A DNA stretch of 64,000 nt from Clostridium estertheticum (GTDB lineage: Bacteria > Bacillota > Clostridia > Clostridiales > Clostridiaceae): positions 2,108,001 through 2,172,000 of the forward strand of contig NZ_CP086239.1 of the NCBI RefSeq assembly GCF_026650985.1, in the 5' to 3' direction. The notes below the pieces were generated by a model. The model did no database searches and was not told the DNA's origin. It saw only the letters and a list, made by a program, of their open reading frames with translations. Position numbers and translations under genes: made by a program. Within the stretch, counting starts at the first letter, position 1. Every line of letters begins with the position of its first letter. Positions 18,509 through 25,960 of the stretch are shown piece after piece.

Positions 18509-19924
18509 TTACCTCACTCCATTTTTGTTTATTATTATAGATATATTTTCTATTAATTTCTTTTCATTATGTATCGAAATAATGTCTATAATTAATATAT
18601 TATTTTTAGAACAATAATTTTTAATTTTGGTTAATGCTTTGGTCGATGTTCCTTCCCTTTGAATATATATCTTTTTAACATTATCAATTTGATTTAACCA
18701 ATTATTAATATCTATAAACTCTATTTCATTAAATATAATTTTAGCCACTTTTATATGGGAACTGTGTATAATACCAAATATCTTTTTATCTTTCCCTAAG
18801 AGGGGAAAGGTATATTTGTAATATACTTCGTTGTCTTCAACCAATGATTGGTAATGCTCTTTTTTACATTGTGCCTCTTTTAACTGGATGTCTAATAAAC
18901 CATTTTTATCTTCTATATCTTTTATTTGTTTTAATGCTTGACTGTTTTCTTTTATATGCACTTCTATTTGTGCGTTCATTTTATTTAAATTTGTTACATT
19001 TATTTCATTAGCAGATAGCTTGATTTTTAAATCTTCAATTGTTTTATTGTATTTAAATTCCTTATCAATTTTATCTTTCTCATATTTTTTATATAGTTTC
19101 TCTGATTTTAAATGTTGTTTTTCTAAAATTAAATTGTTTTTCTCGGATTTATCAAAAGCAGATTTTAATTCATCTATATCGTTTTTTAATTTAATTAATT
19201 TTATATTGTCATTTTTAGCACAAGAGCTTTCAAATAAGAAGAGTAGATAGAGCATGTTATTAGTGTTTAATTTATTTAATACATCTTTGTCTATGTTTTT
19301 ATGTGTTTTTATATACTCAATTCTCATTAGGACATTCTCTGCTTCATTATCTATTTTGAAACTCTTGTTCAAATCAACTATATCCCAAGTTTTAATAGCT
19401 TCTATATTTTCAGCAATTGGTTTTAACAAGTTCAAACTAAATGCTTTGTCTAAGTGTTTTTTTATAGTATTAGCTAGACTCTCTTGGTTATTAGATAATT
19501 GAGAAACATATTCAACTACTTCTTCCTTACTGTCGAAATCTATGTCAAAATCAAAAGTATACTTATCATTCTTTTTATTCTCATTAATTTTCTCTATATA
19601 TTTATCCTTATCATTAGGATATTTTAATAGCAGATTTGCAAGTTTTACGTATTCAGGCATAGTATCTAAATGTTTATTTAATTCAATAAAAAAATCTTTT
19701 TCATTAAGGTTTTCCCATGCACTTTTTTTATGTTTCATTAAAATCACCGTAAATGGGCTATTTAATTTTTTTGCTAACATTTTATGGTTACTTCTAAGCA
19801 TTGTTTTTATCTTTGTTTTTTTAAAAGTTAAATTGTCAGACTTAACATTACACTTTAAGAGTCTTAAAATACTATCTACTTCTACTTCATCAACTAAGCT
19901 CATATAGGTATCTATTTCATTCAA
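18509..19924 (-). CDS. Coiled-coil protein with DUF2325-like C-terminus, McrBC partner
   Basis: 471 residues. Residues ~1-215 are helical and charged. About 225-360 form a long predicted coiled coil (KLKNDIDELKSAFDKSEKN..., KHYQSLVEDN). The last ~105 residues alternate strands and helices (KKIFGIIHSSHIKVAKIIF, KKIYIQREGTSTKALTKIK, NNILIIDII) in the order of a small Rossmann-like DUF2325 domain, though that match is by eye only. It sits between the small first gene and the McrB-like motor with no spacing, so it is a component of the same system. It may be a structural or sensor subunit; tandem coiled-coil McrBC systems (CoCoNuTs) are a possible comparison. Confidence 0.7.
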   Translation of the reverse strand: MNEIDTYMSLVDEVEVDSILRLLKCNVKSDNLTFKKTKIKTMLRSNHKMLAKKLNSPFTVILMKHKKSAWENLNEKDFFIELNKHLDTMPEYVKLANLLLKYPNDKDKYIEKINENKKNDKYTFDFDIDFDSKEEVVEYVSQLSNNQESLANTIKKHLDKAFSLNLLKPIAENIEAIKTWDIVDLNKSFKIDNEAENVLMRIEYIKTHKNIDKDVLNKLNTNNMLYLLFLFESSCAKNDNIKLIKLKNDIDELKSAFDKSEKNNLILEKQHLKSEKLYKKYEKDKIDKEFKYNKTIEDLKIKLSANEINVTNLNKMNAQIEVHIKENSQALKQIKDIEDKNGLLDIQLKEAQCKKEHYQSLVEDNEVYYKYTFPLLGKDKKIFGIIHSSHIKVAKIIFNEIEFIDINNWLNQIDNVKKIYIQREGTSTKALTKIKNYCSKNNILIIDIISIHNEKKLIENISIIINKNGVR

Positions 19925-20158
19925 TTATGTCACTTCCTTTAAGATTTTACTTATAAGTTCTAATCTTTTTTTACCACATTTATGAACCATCACAGTTAAA
20001 TAACCTTCTTTAGTTAATATTTTTTCTTTGTTGTTTTGGATAATTAAGTTGATTTTTTCAATCATTTCTTTTTCGGTGATGTTATTATTCCAATAATTAT
20101 CAATAATAAAGTTCAATGCTATACCTAAATCATTTTGATTTTTATAATACGTATTAAT
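19925..20158 (-). CDS. Small first protein of the McrBC-like operon, probable ATT start
   Basis: The shortest frame with a usual start (TTG at 20116) gives 63 aa but has no ribosome site. A near-perfect AAGGAGG lies further upstream, and the codon 7 nt behind it is an in-frame ATT at 20158. From there the protein has 77 residues beginning (M/I)NTYYKNQNDLGIALNFIIDNYW, which reads as natural sequence. The stop is directly adjacent to the ATG of the coiled-coil gene. It is a basic helical protein (VHKCGKKRLELISKILKE) with no known domain. It could be a regulator or a small subunit. Confidence 0.6.
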   Translation of the reverse strand: MNTYYKNQNDLGIALNFIIDNYWNNNITEKEMIEKINLIIQNNKEKILTKEGYLTVMVHKCGKKRLELISKILKEVT

Positions 20159-20408
20159 ATTAATTCCTCCTTATTAGTTTGTATGATTTCGTTGTATAAT
20201 TGTAGAATAATTGTATCATATATCAAATTTATTTGTTAGTATTTTGAATATAAATTACATTTTTGCATAAAAATATTGTTTTATATACATAAAAAAATTA
20301 TTAAACGTATATAAAGCAATTTGTTGAAATTATTTTATAAATATTATTAGGATATTTTAAAGCTGTTCAGCACTTAATTAAATCCCAAAAAAAAATCAGA
20401 CCACAGCT

Positions 20409-20439
20409 CATGATACATTTAAAAGTTAATGTATCATGA
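20409..20439. repeat. 11-bp inverted repeat
   Basis: CATGATACATT and AATGTATCATG are perfect inverted repeats around an 8-nt loop. The second arm contains the ATG of the 38-codon ORF that follows, so the hairpin could hide its start. It could also be the end of a lost mobile element. Confidence 0.5.
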
Positions 20440-20545
20440 TATTAAGGAACTTACTGAAAAAGAACAAAAATACAAATCATTTATTGTAGAAAAATATGAC
20501 ACCAATTTTTTAAACGAGTTAGATGAATTAAAGAGAAATCATTGA
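20429..20545 (+). CDS. Possible 38-aa ORF or gene remnant
   Basis: Reads MYHDIKELTEKEQKYKSF then IVEKYDTNFLNELDELKRNH and stops. The composition is protein-like (charged helix), but there is no ribosome site and the start lies inside an inverted repeat. Most likely a remnant of a longer gene. Confidence 0.25.
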   Translation: MYHDIKELTEKEQKYKSFIVEKYDTNFLNELDELKRNH

Positions 20546-20772
20546 CTTAAAAAAACTTACACCATAAATATTGAATAGATTTATGGACCGAATAATAATT
20601 AAAACAGATGGAACTCTAAAAGTCTTTTAGTAATTCTCGTAATAATCTATTTATTTTCAGCTTTTTTTAGCAACGCACATCACTCCACATGTGCCGTAAG
20701 TGAAAATATAATCTACCTACCCACCTTCTATGCTATAATAAGCCCATGCTATTCACCCAAGGAGGTCCCCAC

Positions 20773-21084
20773 ATGAAAACTTACAACAAACTAGTCCGCG
20801 ACAAAATACCTGAAATCATCAAAGCCGCAGGTAAGAACTTTGATGTTCACTATGCTAAAAAAGGAGAAGTTCTACCTTTACTTGAAACTAAGTTAAATGA
20901 AGAAGTTTCTGAATATATAGAAGCTAAAAACTTAGAAGAACTTGCTGATGTCATGGAAGTATTATTTGGACTTGCAACTGCTCTTGGGTATTCCGAGGAA
21001 GATTTAATTAACAAAAGAAATGAAAAGAAAGAAGAAAGAGGCGGCTTTGAAAAAGGCATAGTACTCGAAAAAGTTTATGAATAG
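20773..21084 (+). CDS. MazG-like nucleoside triphosphate pyrophosphohydrolase (copy B)
   Basis: A 103-residue all-alpha NTP-PPase with KLVRDKIPEIIKAAG and the metal-binding NEEVSEYIEAKNLEELADVMEVL. The ATG at 20773 is chosen because AAGGAGG is 7-8 nt upstream; a start nine codons earlier lies before that site. A TATAAT box lies near 20734. It is convergent with the PLD-helicase, with only 47 nt between stops and a shared terminator. I infer that the two belong together: a nucleotide hydrolase and a nuclease-helicase, carried as a unit that is repeated elsewhere in the window. Confidence 0.87.
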   Translation: MKTYNKLVRDKIPEIIKAAGKNFDVHYAKKGEVLPLLETKLNEEVSEYIEAKNLEELADVMEVLFGLATALGYSEEDLINKRNEKKEERGGFEKGIVLEKVYE

Positions 21085-21085
21085 A

Positions 21086-21127
21086 CAAAGCCCTTCATAG
21101 TTTTTCTCTATAAAGGGCTTTATTTTT
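21086..21127. terminator. Bidirectional terminator between MazG-like gene and PLD-helicase
   Basis: AAAGCCCTT (21087-21095) pairs with AAGGGCTTT (21113-21121), with a T-run on the right and an A/T-rich left side. It serves both convergent genes and is conserved in copy A. Confidence 0.8.
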
Positions 21128-21131
21128 ATAT

Positions 21132-23630
21132 TTATTTTTCTAATTTCTCAAGTCTCTCCTTATAAAATCTTCTAGTCCTATAATCAATAATATCTTTGAA
21201 TTGAATTACAAAGTCAGGATTCGTAATGAATTCACCTAAATCATCATTCAAACAAAAATATGCTTCATCTCTATAAAAGAAATCTTCTGCAGAATTCAAA
21301 AATGCTTTTATTGGATTTTCTGCAATTTTTAGATAATCCTTCTTCTCAAAATCTTTATATTCTTTAGTTGATTTATGCCTCAAAAGATCCACCGCATTTG
21401 AAGGTTTAGCATAGAAATCCCTAAAACTTTGAAAAATTGTTTCTTCATCTATTTTCAGATTTATATTACCATCATTATAAAAAGCTAAAAGTAATGGCAT
21501 CTTATAAGTCTTAGTCATGGTCGTTTTCTCAATAGTATTTAGAAATTTATAAGCTTTAGTATTTAAAAGCATTTTCTCTTCCTCTGAAATTTCATTTATC
21601 TTATTTAGAAAGCCTAAATAATCATTAAATATATTTAGTTCTCCTCTGGATCTTATTACACTATAGAGATCATCATCCATGTAAGTATACATTTGAAGCC
21701 TACTAGGTCTAGTTTTAAGATCTTCTTTTATTCTATTAAAATCCTCAACTACTAGATCAAATATATTCTTTTGCTCTATCATCATCTTCTTGAATATATC
21801 AATTACTTGGAAATCAAAATCTACTATACAATCGTCGGGATATTCTTCTTCTCTAGGCAATCTACCTAGTTTAGCTTTTCCTGCAGTATCCTTTAAATTT
21901 CCACTTAGAAAAAATGGAATTAAGTTAGCTTTTTTATAATTACCTATAAAATCTAATACATTTACGTACTTCTTGTCCTTATATTTTCTTAACCCACGTC
22001 CTAGTTGTTGTAGAAAAATGGTTGGGGATTCAGTTGGCCTTAATAACAATATCATATCAATTTGAGGAATATCTAAACCTTCATTAAACATATCCACAGA
22101 GAATATAATATTTAATTCTCCTGTTTTAAGTTTATCCACCGCTCCATGTCTATCCATAGAAAATTCATTTTGCTCACCGCTCATTACAGCGCAGGCTTTA
22201 ATTCCATTTTCATTAAAATATTTGCTCATATATATGGCATGGCGTCTACTACTGCAGAAACCTAAAGCCCTTTTACTATTATATTTTTCATAATGTTTTA
22301 AGATTAAATTTGAACGTTTATTAAGCATTAAGGCTTTTTCTAGTTCTGTTTCATCATACTTACCATTTCTAAAAGATATCTTTGTATAATCGGTCTCATC
22401 AAAAACTCCATAGTATCTAAAAGGAACTAGCCATCCCTTGTCTATAGCACCTTTTAATCTAACTTCATATACAATATTATAATCACAAAGGGCAAATACA
22501 TCTTTGTTATCCAATCTCTCTGGAGTTGCAGTAAGTCCTAAAAGAAACTTTGGAGTGAAGTATTCTAATATATTTGAATAATTACCTGCTGCTGCATGGT
22601 GGAATTCATCTATTATAATATAATCAAATGCATCCCTTTTAAAATACTCATCGCATAGGTACTGTTTTTGCCCCAGGGTTTGTACTGTAGCAAACAACAC
22701 TTCTTTATTCCTATCCTTATTTTCACCATTAAAAAATCCAGTTTTAATATTAGGCCTAATGTTTTTAAAAGATAACTCTGCTTGATTTAATATTTCTTCT
22801 CTATGAGCTACAAATAGAATTCTATTAAAATCTAGCGAATCAAAAGCAGCAAGATATGTTTTACCTATGCCCGTTGCAGCCACAACTAATCCTTTATCTA
22901 AGCCATCTTCTCTACATTTCCTTAGTTCATATAGTGCTTCAATTTGCGCACCTCTAGGCTCGTACAACGGAATTACTAGGCCAAATTCATCTTTGTTATC
23001 TTCTACCTTTTCTAAAGTATTAAAGATTTTAGGCCTTTTCCATACTGATGAATAACGCCTAAGCTCCTCGTCGTCAATAATTATAGAATGATTTAAAAAT
23101 AAGTCTTCAAAAACATTCTTAAAGTGTGTAAAGTCCTCTAAGTTCTTATTTTTATTCAATCTATAATTCCATTCAATACCACTAGTTAATGCAGAATTAG
23201 ACATATTAGAAGATCCTATAAAAACATCTCCATCCCCTTCATATTCAAATATGTATGACTTAGGGTGAAATGATTTATTCTTAATATTATAAAACCTTAA
23301 ATCTACCTTATCCCCTAGTGCTTCCTTTACTAAATATAAAGCTTGTGGCTGAGTGATATTAAGATAATTCCCTGTTAATATTCTTATCCGTACACCACTT
23401 TGCGCCACCAGCTTTAAATCATTTATAAGCAATTTTACTCCTGATTCCATTAAAAATCCTACCGCCATATCTATAGTCTTTGCTTTTTTTAATGAGGCCG
23501 CTAATTTAGGTAATAAATAATCCTTATCCCCTGTAGAGCAGTTTGAATCATAATCTAGCATTGCCCCTTTAAAATGGATGGAATCACTAGTTATTATATC
23601 TTTAGTAACAATATCAACTTTATCCAACAT
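21132..23630 (-). CDS. PLD-nuclease / DEAD-like SF2 helicase fusion (intact copy)
   Basis: 832 residues. The N-terminus (~30-200) is a phospholipase-D-like nuclease domain with FHPKSYIFEYEGDGDVFIGS and SSNMSNSAL near 118-148 (H-x-K and N). An SF2 helicase core follows: Walker A VVAATGIGKTYLAAF near 250, IIIDEFHHAA near 340, LLGLTATPERLD, and motif VI QQLGRGLRK. The C-terminal ~250 residues form the family extension (FRDFYAKPSNAVDLLRHKST...). Proteins of this build are common in bacterial defence islands and are thought to act on foreign or damaged DNA. It is convergent with the MazG-like gene. Fragments of paralogues occur throughout the window. This is the only complete copy here. Confidence 0.88.
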   Translation of the reverse strand: MLDKVDIVTKDIITSDSIHFKGAMLDYDSNCSTGDKDYLLPKLAASLKKAKTIDMAVGFLMESGVKLLINDLKLVAQSGVRIRILTGNYLNITQPQALYLVKEALGDKVDLRFYNIKNKSFHPKSYIFEYEGDGDVFIGSSNMSNSALTSGIEWNYRLNKNKNLEDFTHFKNVFEDLFLNHSIIIDDEELRRYSSVWKRPKIFNTLEKVEDNKDEFGLVIPLYEPRGAQIEALYELRKCREDGLDKGLVVAATGIGKTYLAAFDSLDFNRILFVAHREEILNQAELSFKNIRPNIKTGFFNGENKDRNKEVLFATVQTLGQKQYLCDEYFKRDAFDYIIIDEFHHAAAGNYSNILEYFTPKFLLGLTATPERLDNKDVFALCDYNIVYEVRLKGAIDKGWLVPFRYYGVFDETDYTKISFRNGKYDETELEKALMLNKRSNLILKHYEKYNSKRALGFCSSRRHAIYMSKYFNENGIKACAVMSGEQNEFSMDRHGAVDKLKTGELNIIFSVDMFNEGLDIPQIDMILLLRPTESPTIFLQQLGRGLRKYKDKKYVNVLDFIGNYKKANLIPFFLSGNLKDTAGKAKLGRLPREEEYPDDCIVDFDFQVIDIFKKMMIEQKNIFDLVVEDFNRIKEDLKTRPSRLQMYTYMDDDLYSVIRSRGELNIFNDYLGFLNKINEISEEEKMLLNTKAYKFLNTIEKTTMTKTYKMPLLLAFYNDGNINLKIDEETIFQSFRDFYAKPSNAVDLLRHKSTKEYKDFEKKDYLKIAENPIKAFLNSAEDFFYRDEAYFCLNDDLGEFITNPDFVIQFKDIIDYRTRRFYKERLEKLEK

Positions 23631-24041
23631 ACTTCACTAATGCCTCCTTTATATAACTAAGCAACAAATAATATTTTTAATCAAATATACACTATACCAA
23701 ATCATTTACTAATATGGCACTATCTACATTTTATCATAGTAACTTGTTGATTTAAAGACACCCCTTTCTCACTAATATGGAATGAAATCTTTTAAATTTA
23801 ATTAGATTTCATAGCATTTTTAACTTAAATTTAACGACATTTCAGAAGGAAAGTCTCCTAATTATATAAGAAAATTACATACTATAACAAATAGTAAAAT
23901 TATTATTAAAAGGATAGATTAATAATACAACTAATAACAATAAAATAAATAATATGGATGACTTAATAGAAAATAACTGATCTAAAAAAAAGATATTCAA
24001 TTGCAATTTAGAATGATATAATATAAAAACGAGGTGCTAAT
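23631..24041. repeat. Helicase upstream region (repeat family member) and promoter of the coiled-coil gene
   Basis: The first ~220 nt (to about 23850) recur nearly unchanged at 30264-30480, 32776-33000 and 56051-56260, always upstream of a helicase start. Around 23940-23975 the plus strand reads NNMDDLIENN-stop, possibly the last codons of a lost Rpn gene. At 23992-24041 is the promoter of the coiled-coil gene (TATAAT at 24015-24020), also conserved at 30888-30936 and 54628-54682. Confidence 0.65.
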
Positions 24042-24395
24042 ATGAGTGATGATAAAATGTTTGAATTTATGACCAAAATGTATTCAGAAATGCAAAATGG
24101 GTTTAAAGATATAAAAACTGAGGTTAAAGATATAAAAACTGAGATTAAAGAAAACACCAAAAGGCTTGATGCAATTGAGAATGATGTTAAAAAATTAGGT
24201 GTAAGGATAGACGGAAAACTTATCCCTACCAGTGATGCTCTTTTGGATGGATATAAAGGTAATTCCGAACATATAACGATTATTGATGATAAAATTGACA
24301 GACCTCAAATAGATGTAAATAGTATAAGTATGAAAGTGTCGTATAATGATAGTAGAATTATAGAAATATCTAAAAACCTTAGAAAAGTTGAATAA
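24042..24395 (+). CDS. Small coiled-coil protein of the cassette (copy B)
   Basis: 117 residues, one of three close paralogues in the window. It begins MSDDKMFEFMTKMYSEMQNG, has heptad-like repeats in the middle (an internal duplication of the DIKTEVK unit absent from the other copies) and a conserved ALLDGYKGNSEHITIIDDKID core. Proteins of this kind are common in Clostridium and often sit behind Rpn-family recombination-promoting nucleases. In the copy at 30937 a truncated Rpn start does precede it. The function is not known. The ATG follows GAGGTGCTAAT. Confidence 0.8.
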   Translation: MSDDKMFEFMTKMYSEMQNGFKDIKTEVKDIKTEIKENTKRLDAIENDVKKLGVRIDGKLIPTSDALLDGYKGNSEHITIIDDKIDRPQIDVNSISMKVSYNDSRIIEISKNLRKVE

Positions 24396-24547
24396 TAAGA
24401 ATCTCTGGGATTTCAATGGTGTTAATTACTTTAAGTGTATATTGATATTCTGAATGTATAATATACGTTTTAATTAATTGTAAATTGTTATATGTTAATT
24501 AAATTCTTTACTTATATTATTTTATGGTCCAATCAATATAACAGGAG

Positions 24548-24588
24548 AAAAAGTTGCTCACGTTTAATATAACGCGAGCAACTTTTTT
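24548..24588 (+). terminator. Rho-independent terminator
   Basis: AAAAAGTTGCTC pairs with GAGCAACTTTTTT, with a further CG pair, and ends in a T-run. It can end the coiled-coil gene transcript (plus) and, with its A-run, a minus-strand one. Confidence 0.8.
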
Positions 24589-24629
24589 GATTTATTGCCT
24601 ACGTCCTATTGATATAAGAACATTTTCCA

Positions 24630-24805
24630 TTCTCACAGGGCATTAGCAGAACATAAGGGTTATGCAGATACAATGCTAATAAGAATATCCTTATAAATGC
24701 AGTAACTATTAATACGGCAAAGGATAGTTCAGAAATTGAAAATATAATAACAACTCATGATGAATTATTTAGAGCAATGTCACAGAAAGGATATTTGACA
24801 TTGTA
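24630..24805 (+). pseudogene. C-terminal relic of an unrecognised gene
   Basis: The plus strand reads ALAEHKGYADTMLIRISL and then, after a frame change, NAVTINTAKDSSEIENII, TTHDELFRAMSQKGYLTL and a stop at about 24805. The codon use is protein-like but there is no start. I do not recognise the parent gene. Confidence 0.45.
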
Positions 24806-24811
24806 AAATAA

Positions 24812-24941
24812 TCTAATATATTTGAGTAATTGCCTGCTGCTGCATGGTGAAATTCATCTATTATAATATAATCAAACGCATCCTTTTAAAAATACTTATC
24901 ACATAGGTACTGTTTTTGCCCCAGGGTTTGTACTGTAGCAC
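24812..24941 (-). pseudogene. Internal relic of the PLD-helicase
   Basis: About 130 nt closely matching the intact helicase at 22560-22690, the segment that encodes the DEFHH motif region. It carries point changes and a 1-nt shift. It has neither start nor stop of its own. From 24942 it is followed by a minus-strand MSEEFRKKLENAK start fragment of another lost gene. Confidence 0.8.
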
Positions 24942-25003
24942 ATTTAGCATTTTCAAGTTTTTTTCTAAACTCTTCACTCATAATCTTTCTTGACTTGTCT
25001 AAT

Positions 25004-25765
25004 TTAAATTAAGTCTACGTTTATTTTTTCTAGTTCTCTACAAATTTTCTCATCTGGCTTTTCATCTACAATAATTGCATCTATATCGTATATATCTGCA
25101 AATTTATATGTCCCATCATAATAAAATTTCTTACTTTCCATCACTAGATAAACTTTTTTTCCTGAGCAAATAATAGCTTTTTTTGTATTACCATCTTCCA
25201 CATCAAAAGTTGTAATACTTTTGTCAAACATATTCACTCCACAACTACCTATAAAGGCTCGATTTACTTTGTGCCTAGATATATTCTCAATAGCAGTTGA
25301 TCCTACAAATCCATTTAATTCTTTGTCAAACACTCCGCCAGTCCCTATTACTTCTACATGATCACATTTTGAAAAAGTTCTAAAAATATCAATCATATTA
25401 GTTATAACTAATAGTTTTTTATTGCCTTTTGCAATTTTCTCAGCAATTAGTATATTTGTGGATGATATATCCAAAAAAATTGTTTCTCTTGGCTGTATAA
25501 GTTCAAACGCCTTTTCTGCAATTTTTAATTTTTCCTCTAAATTAATATTCTTCCTACTTAAAATATCATTATGTGGAGCAGACTTCCTACTTAATACTCC
25601 GCCTCCATAAGTTCTTTTAATTATTCCTTGTTTTTCTAAGGCTTTTAAATCTTTTCTTATGCAATCCTCCGTTACATGGAACTTTTTACTTAGTTCCTTT
25701 ACAACTACCTTTTGATCTTCATTTAATAGTTCAATAATCTTTTCTACTCTTTCCTCTGCAAACAT
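25004..25765 (-). CDS. DeoR-family transcriptional regulator
   Basis: 253 residues. The N-terminal winged helix (ERVEKIIELLNEDQKVVVKELSKKF, then the recognition stretch ALEKQGIIKRTYGGGVL) is followed by the DeoR sugar-phosphate sensor fold (IFLDISSTN, VITNMIDI, GGVFDKELNGFVGS, AFIGSCGV). DeoR proteins usually repress sugar catabolic operons until a phosphorylated sugar binds. It is divergent from the glycyl-radical enzyme operon with a 195-nt shared upstream region, so it very likely controls that operon. The ATG is preceded by GGTGGAGA. Confidence 0.88.
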   Translation of the reverse strand: MFAEERVEKIIELLNEDQKVVVKELSKKFHVTEDCIRKDLKALEKQGIIKRTYGGGVLSRKSAPHNDILSRKNINLEEKLKIAEKAFELIQPRETIFLDISSTNILIAEKIAKGNKKLLVITNMIDIFRTFSKCDHVEVIGTGGVFDKELNGFVGSTAIENISRHKVNRAFIGSCGVNMFDKSITTFDVEDGNTKKAIICSGKKVYLVMESKKFYYDGTYKFADIYDIDAIIVDEKPDEKICRELEKINVDLI

Positions 25766-25960
25766 ATTCTCTCCACCTTACCCTTTAGAATGTACACATA
25801 TATTATGCCTTAAATATTTTTTTAAATTTTAAAGTAAGTATTGAACTTTTCTTAATTCCATTATACAATAAGAACAAACAATACACAATAATAATAAATA
25901 ATAATCGTTTTAAGATAAAACAATAAGCAACAATTTTAAAAATAAAAGGGAGGTATCGCT

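Larger units (their letters stand above)
20159..20772. other. Intergenic region with hairpin and small ORF
   Basis: About 610 nt. It holds the promoter side of the McrBC-like operon (minus strand, TTGATA and TACAAT boxes about 20185-20215), a hairpin and short ORF at 20410-20545, and the TATAAT promoter (near 20734) of the MazG-like gene. The rest is featureless AT-rich DNA. Confidence 0.5.

Noticed and set aside
18509-19924. Calling the McrBC-like operon a CoCoNuT outright
   Set aside because: The coiled coil is on a separate protein and I could not see the other CoCoNuT components, so this is left as a comparison to test.
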